From JAZDLC01 sp043802345 (GTDB lineage: Bacteria; Planctomycetota; B15-G4; JADJEK01), in NCBI GenBank assembly GCA_043802345.1, contig JAZDLC010000436.1, positions 1-15,201 on the forward strand: a stretch of 15,201 nucleotides of DNA. The letters run 5' to 3'. The notes under the pieces were generated by a model that was not told the DNA's origin, searched no databases, and worked only from the letters and a program-made list of their open reading frames with translations. Below, one piece after another: positions 14,741-15,201 of this stretch. Made by a program: the position numbers and the translations under genes. The number at the start of each line of letters is the position of its first letter. The stretch's first letter is position 1.

Positions 14741-15201
14741 TCAGATTGCCATGCCGCCATCCACAATCAGGACTTGACCGGTCACATAGCCGGCCATCCC
14801 GGAAGCCAAGAACAGGACCGCGTCGGCGATCTCCTCAGGCTGGCCGAAACGGGCCAGCGGAATCGACTTCAGGAGATCCTCCTTGACCACATCAGGCAGC
14901 ACCTCGGTCATCTGGGTCGCGATGAATCCGGGCGCCACGCCGTTCACGGTGACATTCCGGCTCCCGAATTCCTTCGCCAGGGACTTGGTGAGGCCCACCA
15001 TGCCTGCCTTGGCCGCGGCGTAGTTCGCCTGGCCGGCATTTCCAATCAGCCCCACCACCGAGGTGATGTTGATGATCCGCCCCTCCCGGGCTTTGGTCAT
15101 CGTCCGCGCCGCCGCCCGACAGAAGTTGAAACAGCCCTTCAGGTTGACCGCGACCACCGCGTCGAAGTCCTCCTCCGACATCCGCAAGAACAGGCCGTCC
15201 C
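14741..15201 (-). CDS. fabG: 3-oxoacyl-ACP reductase, 5' end outside the window
   Basis: The open frame runs off the right edge at 15201, so the N-terminal half, including the Gly-rich NAD(P) motif, is missing. The visible ~153 residues hold NLKGCFNF, the catalytic Ser in INITSVVG, the YxxxK pair in NYAAAKAGMVG, VNGVAPGFIATQMTE (PG motif) and the C-terminal FLASGMAGYVTGQVLIVDGGMAI. These are classical SDR features and the end is typical of FabG, which reduces 3-oxoacyl-ACP with NADPH. The gene order fabG-acpP-fabF supports this over other SDRs. Confidence 0.93.
   Translation of the reverse strand, partial: DGLFLRMSEEDFDAVVAVNLKGCFNFCRAAARTMTKAREGRIINITSVVGLIGNAGQANYAAAKAGMVGLTKSLAKEFGSRNVTVNGVAPGFIATQMTEVLPDVVKEDLLKSIPLARFGQPEEIADAVLFLASGMAGYVTGQVLIVDGGMAI

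Overview
The window is high-GC bacterial chromosome, dense with short-spaced genes. The makeup suggests a Gram-negative organism from a poorly sampled phylum (an acidobacterial or similar soil/sediment lineage is my guess). Evidence: type II fatty-acid genes, a D-Ala-D-Ala ligase, secreted beta-helix and beta-propeller proteins, two-component signalling, and a eukaryote-type UDP-sugar pyrophosphorylase. The phylum cannot be fixed from sequence reading alone. There is no phage, transposon, CRISPR array or plasmid gene.

Layout. 1-1746 (+): 3' part of a polytopic membrane protein. 1747-1890: gap between convergent genes holding a GTACTC/GAGTAC hexamer repeat cluster. 1891-4893 (-): secreted parallel beta-helix protein, then (reading right to left) a probable two-gene operon of a zinc-ribbon protein with a long acidic tail and a secreted PQQ-like beta-propeller protein, with a good sigma-70-type promoter at 4938-4965. 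4894-5296: intergenic region between divergent genes. 5297-7412 (+): hybrid sensor histidine kinase with a C-terminal receiver, then a CvpA-family membrane protein. 7418-8137 (-): a small protein with a histidine-kinase H-box but no recognisable ATPase motifs. 8269-8570 (-): tRNA-Leu(CAA) and tRNA-Val(CAC), followed by a strong intrinsic terminator. 8837-9568 (+): an orphan LolD/MacB-type ABC ATPase with three altered catalytic motifs. 9576-15201 (-): fabG (cut by the window end), acpP, fabF, a zinc-type medium-chain dehydrogenase, a UAP1-like nucleotidyltransferase, and ddl.

How the genes may work together. The right-hand block starts as a classic fatty-acid elongation cluster and runs into sugar-nucleotide and peptidoglycan-precursor genes with very short or overlapping junctions, so lipid and envelope precursor synthesis may be co-transcribed. 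The left and middle parts are signalling, secretion and envelope genes. The hybrid kinase ends in a receiver without its own phosphotransfer domain, and the H-box protein next door could be its phosphorelay partner; this is inference. I found no clearly new defence or mobile system. The most unusual items are the degenerate ABC ATPase, the acidic-tailed zinc-ribbon protein tied to an exported propeller, the H-box-only protein, and the hexamer repeat cluster.
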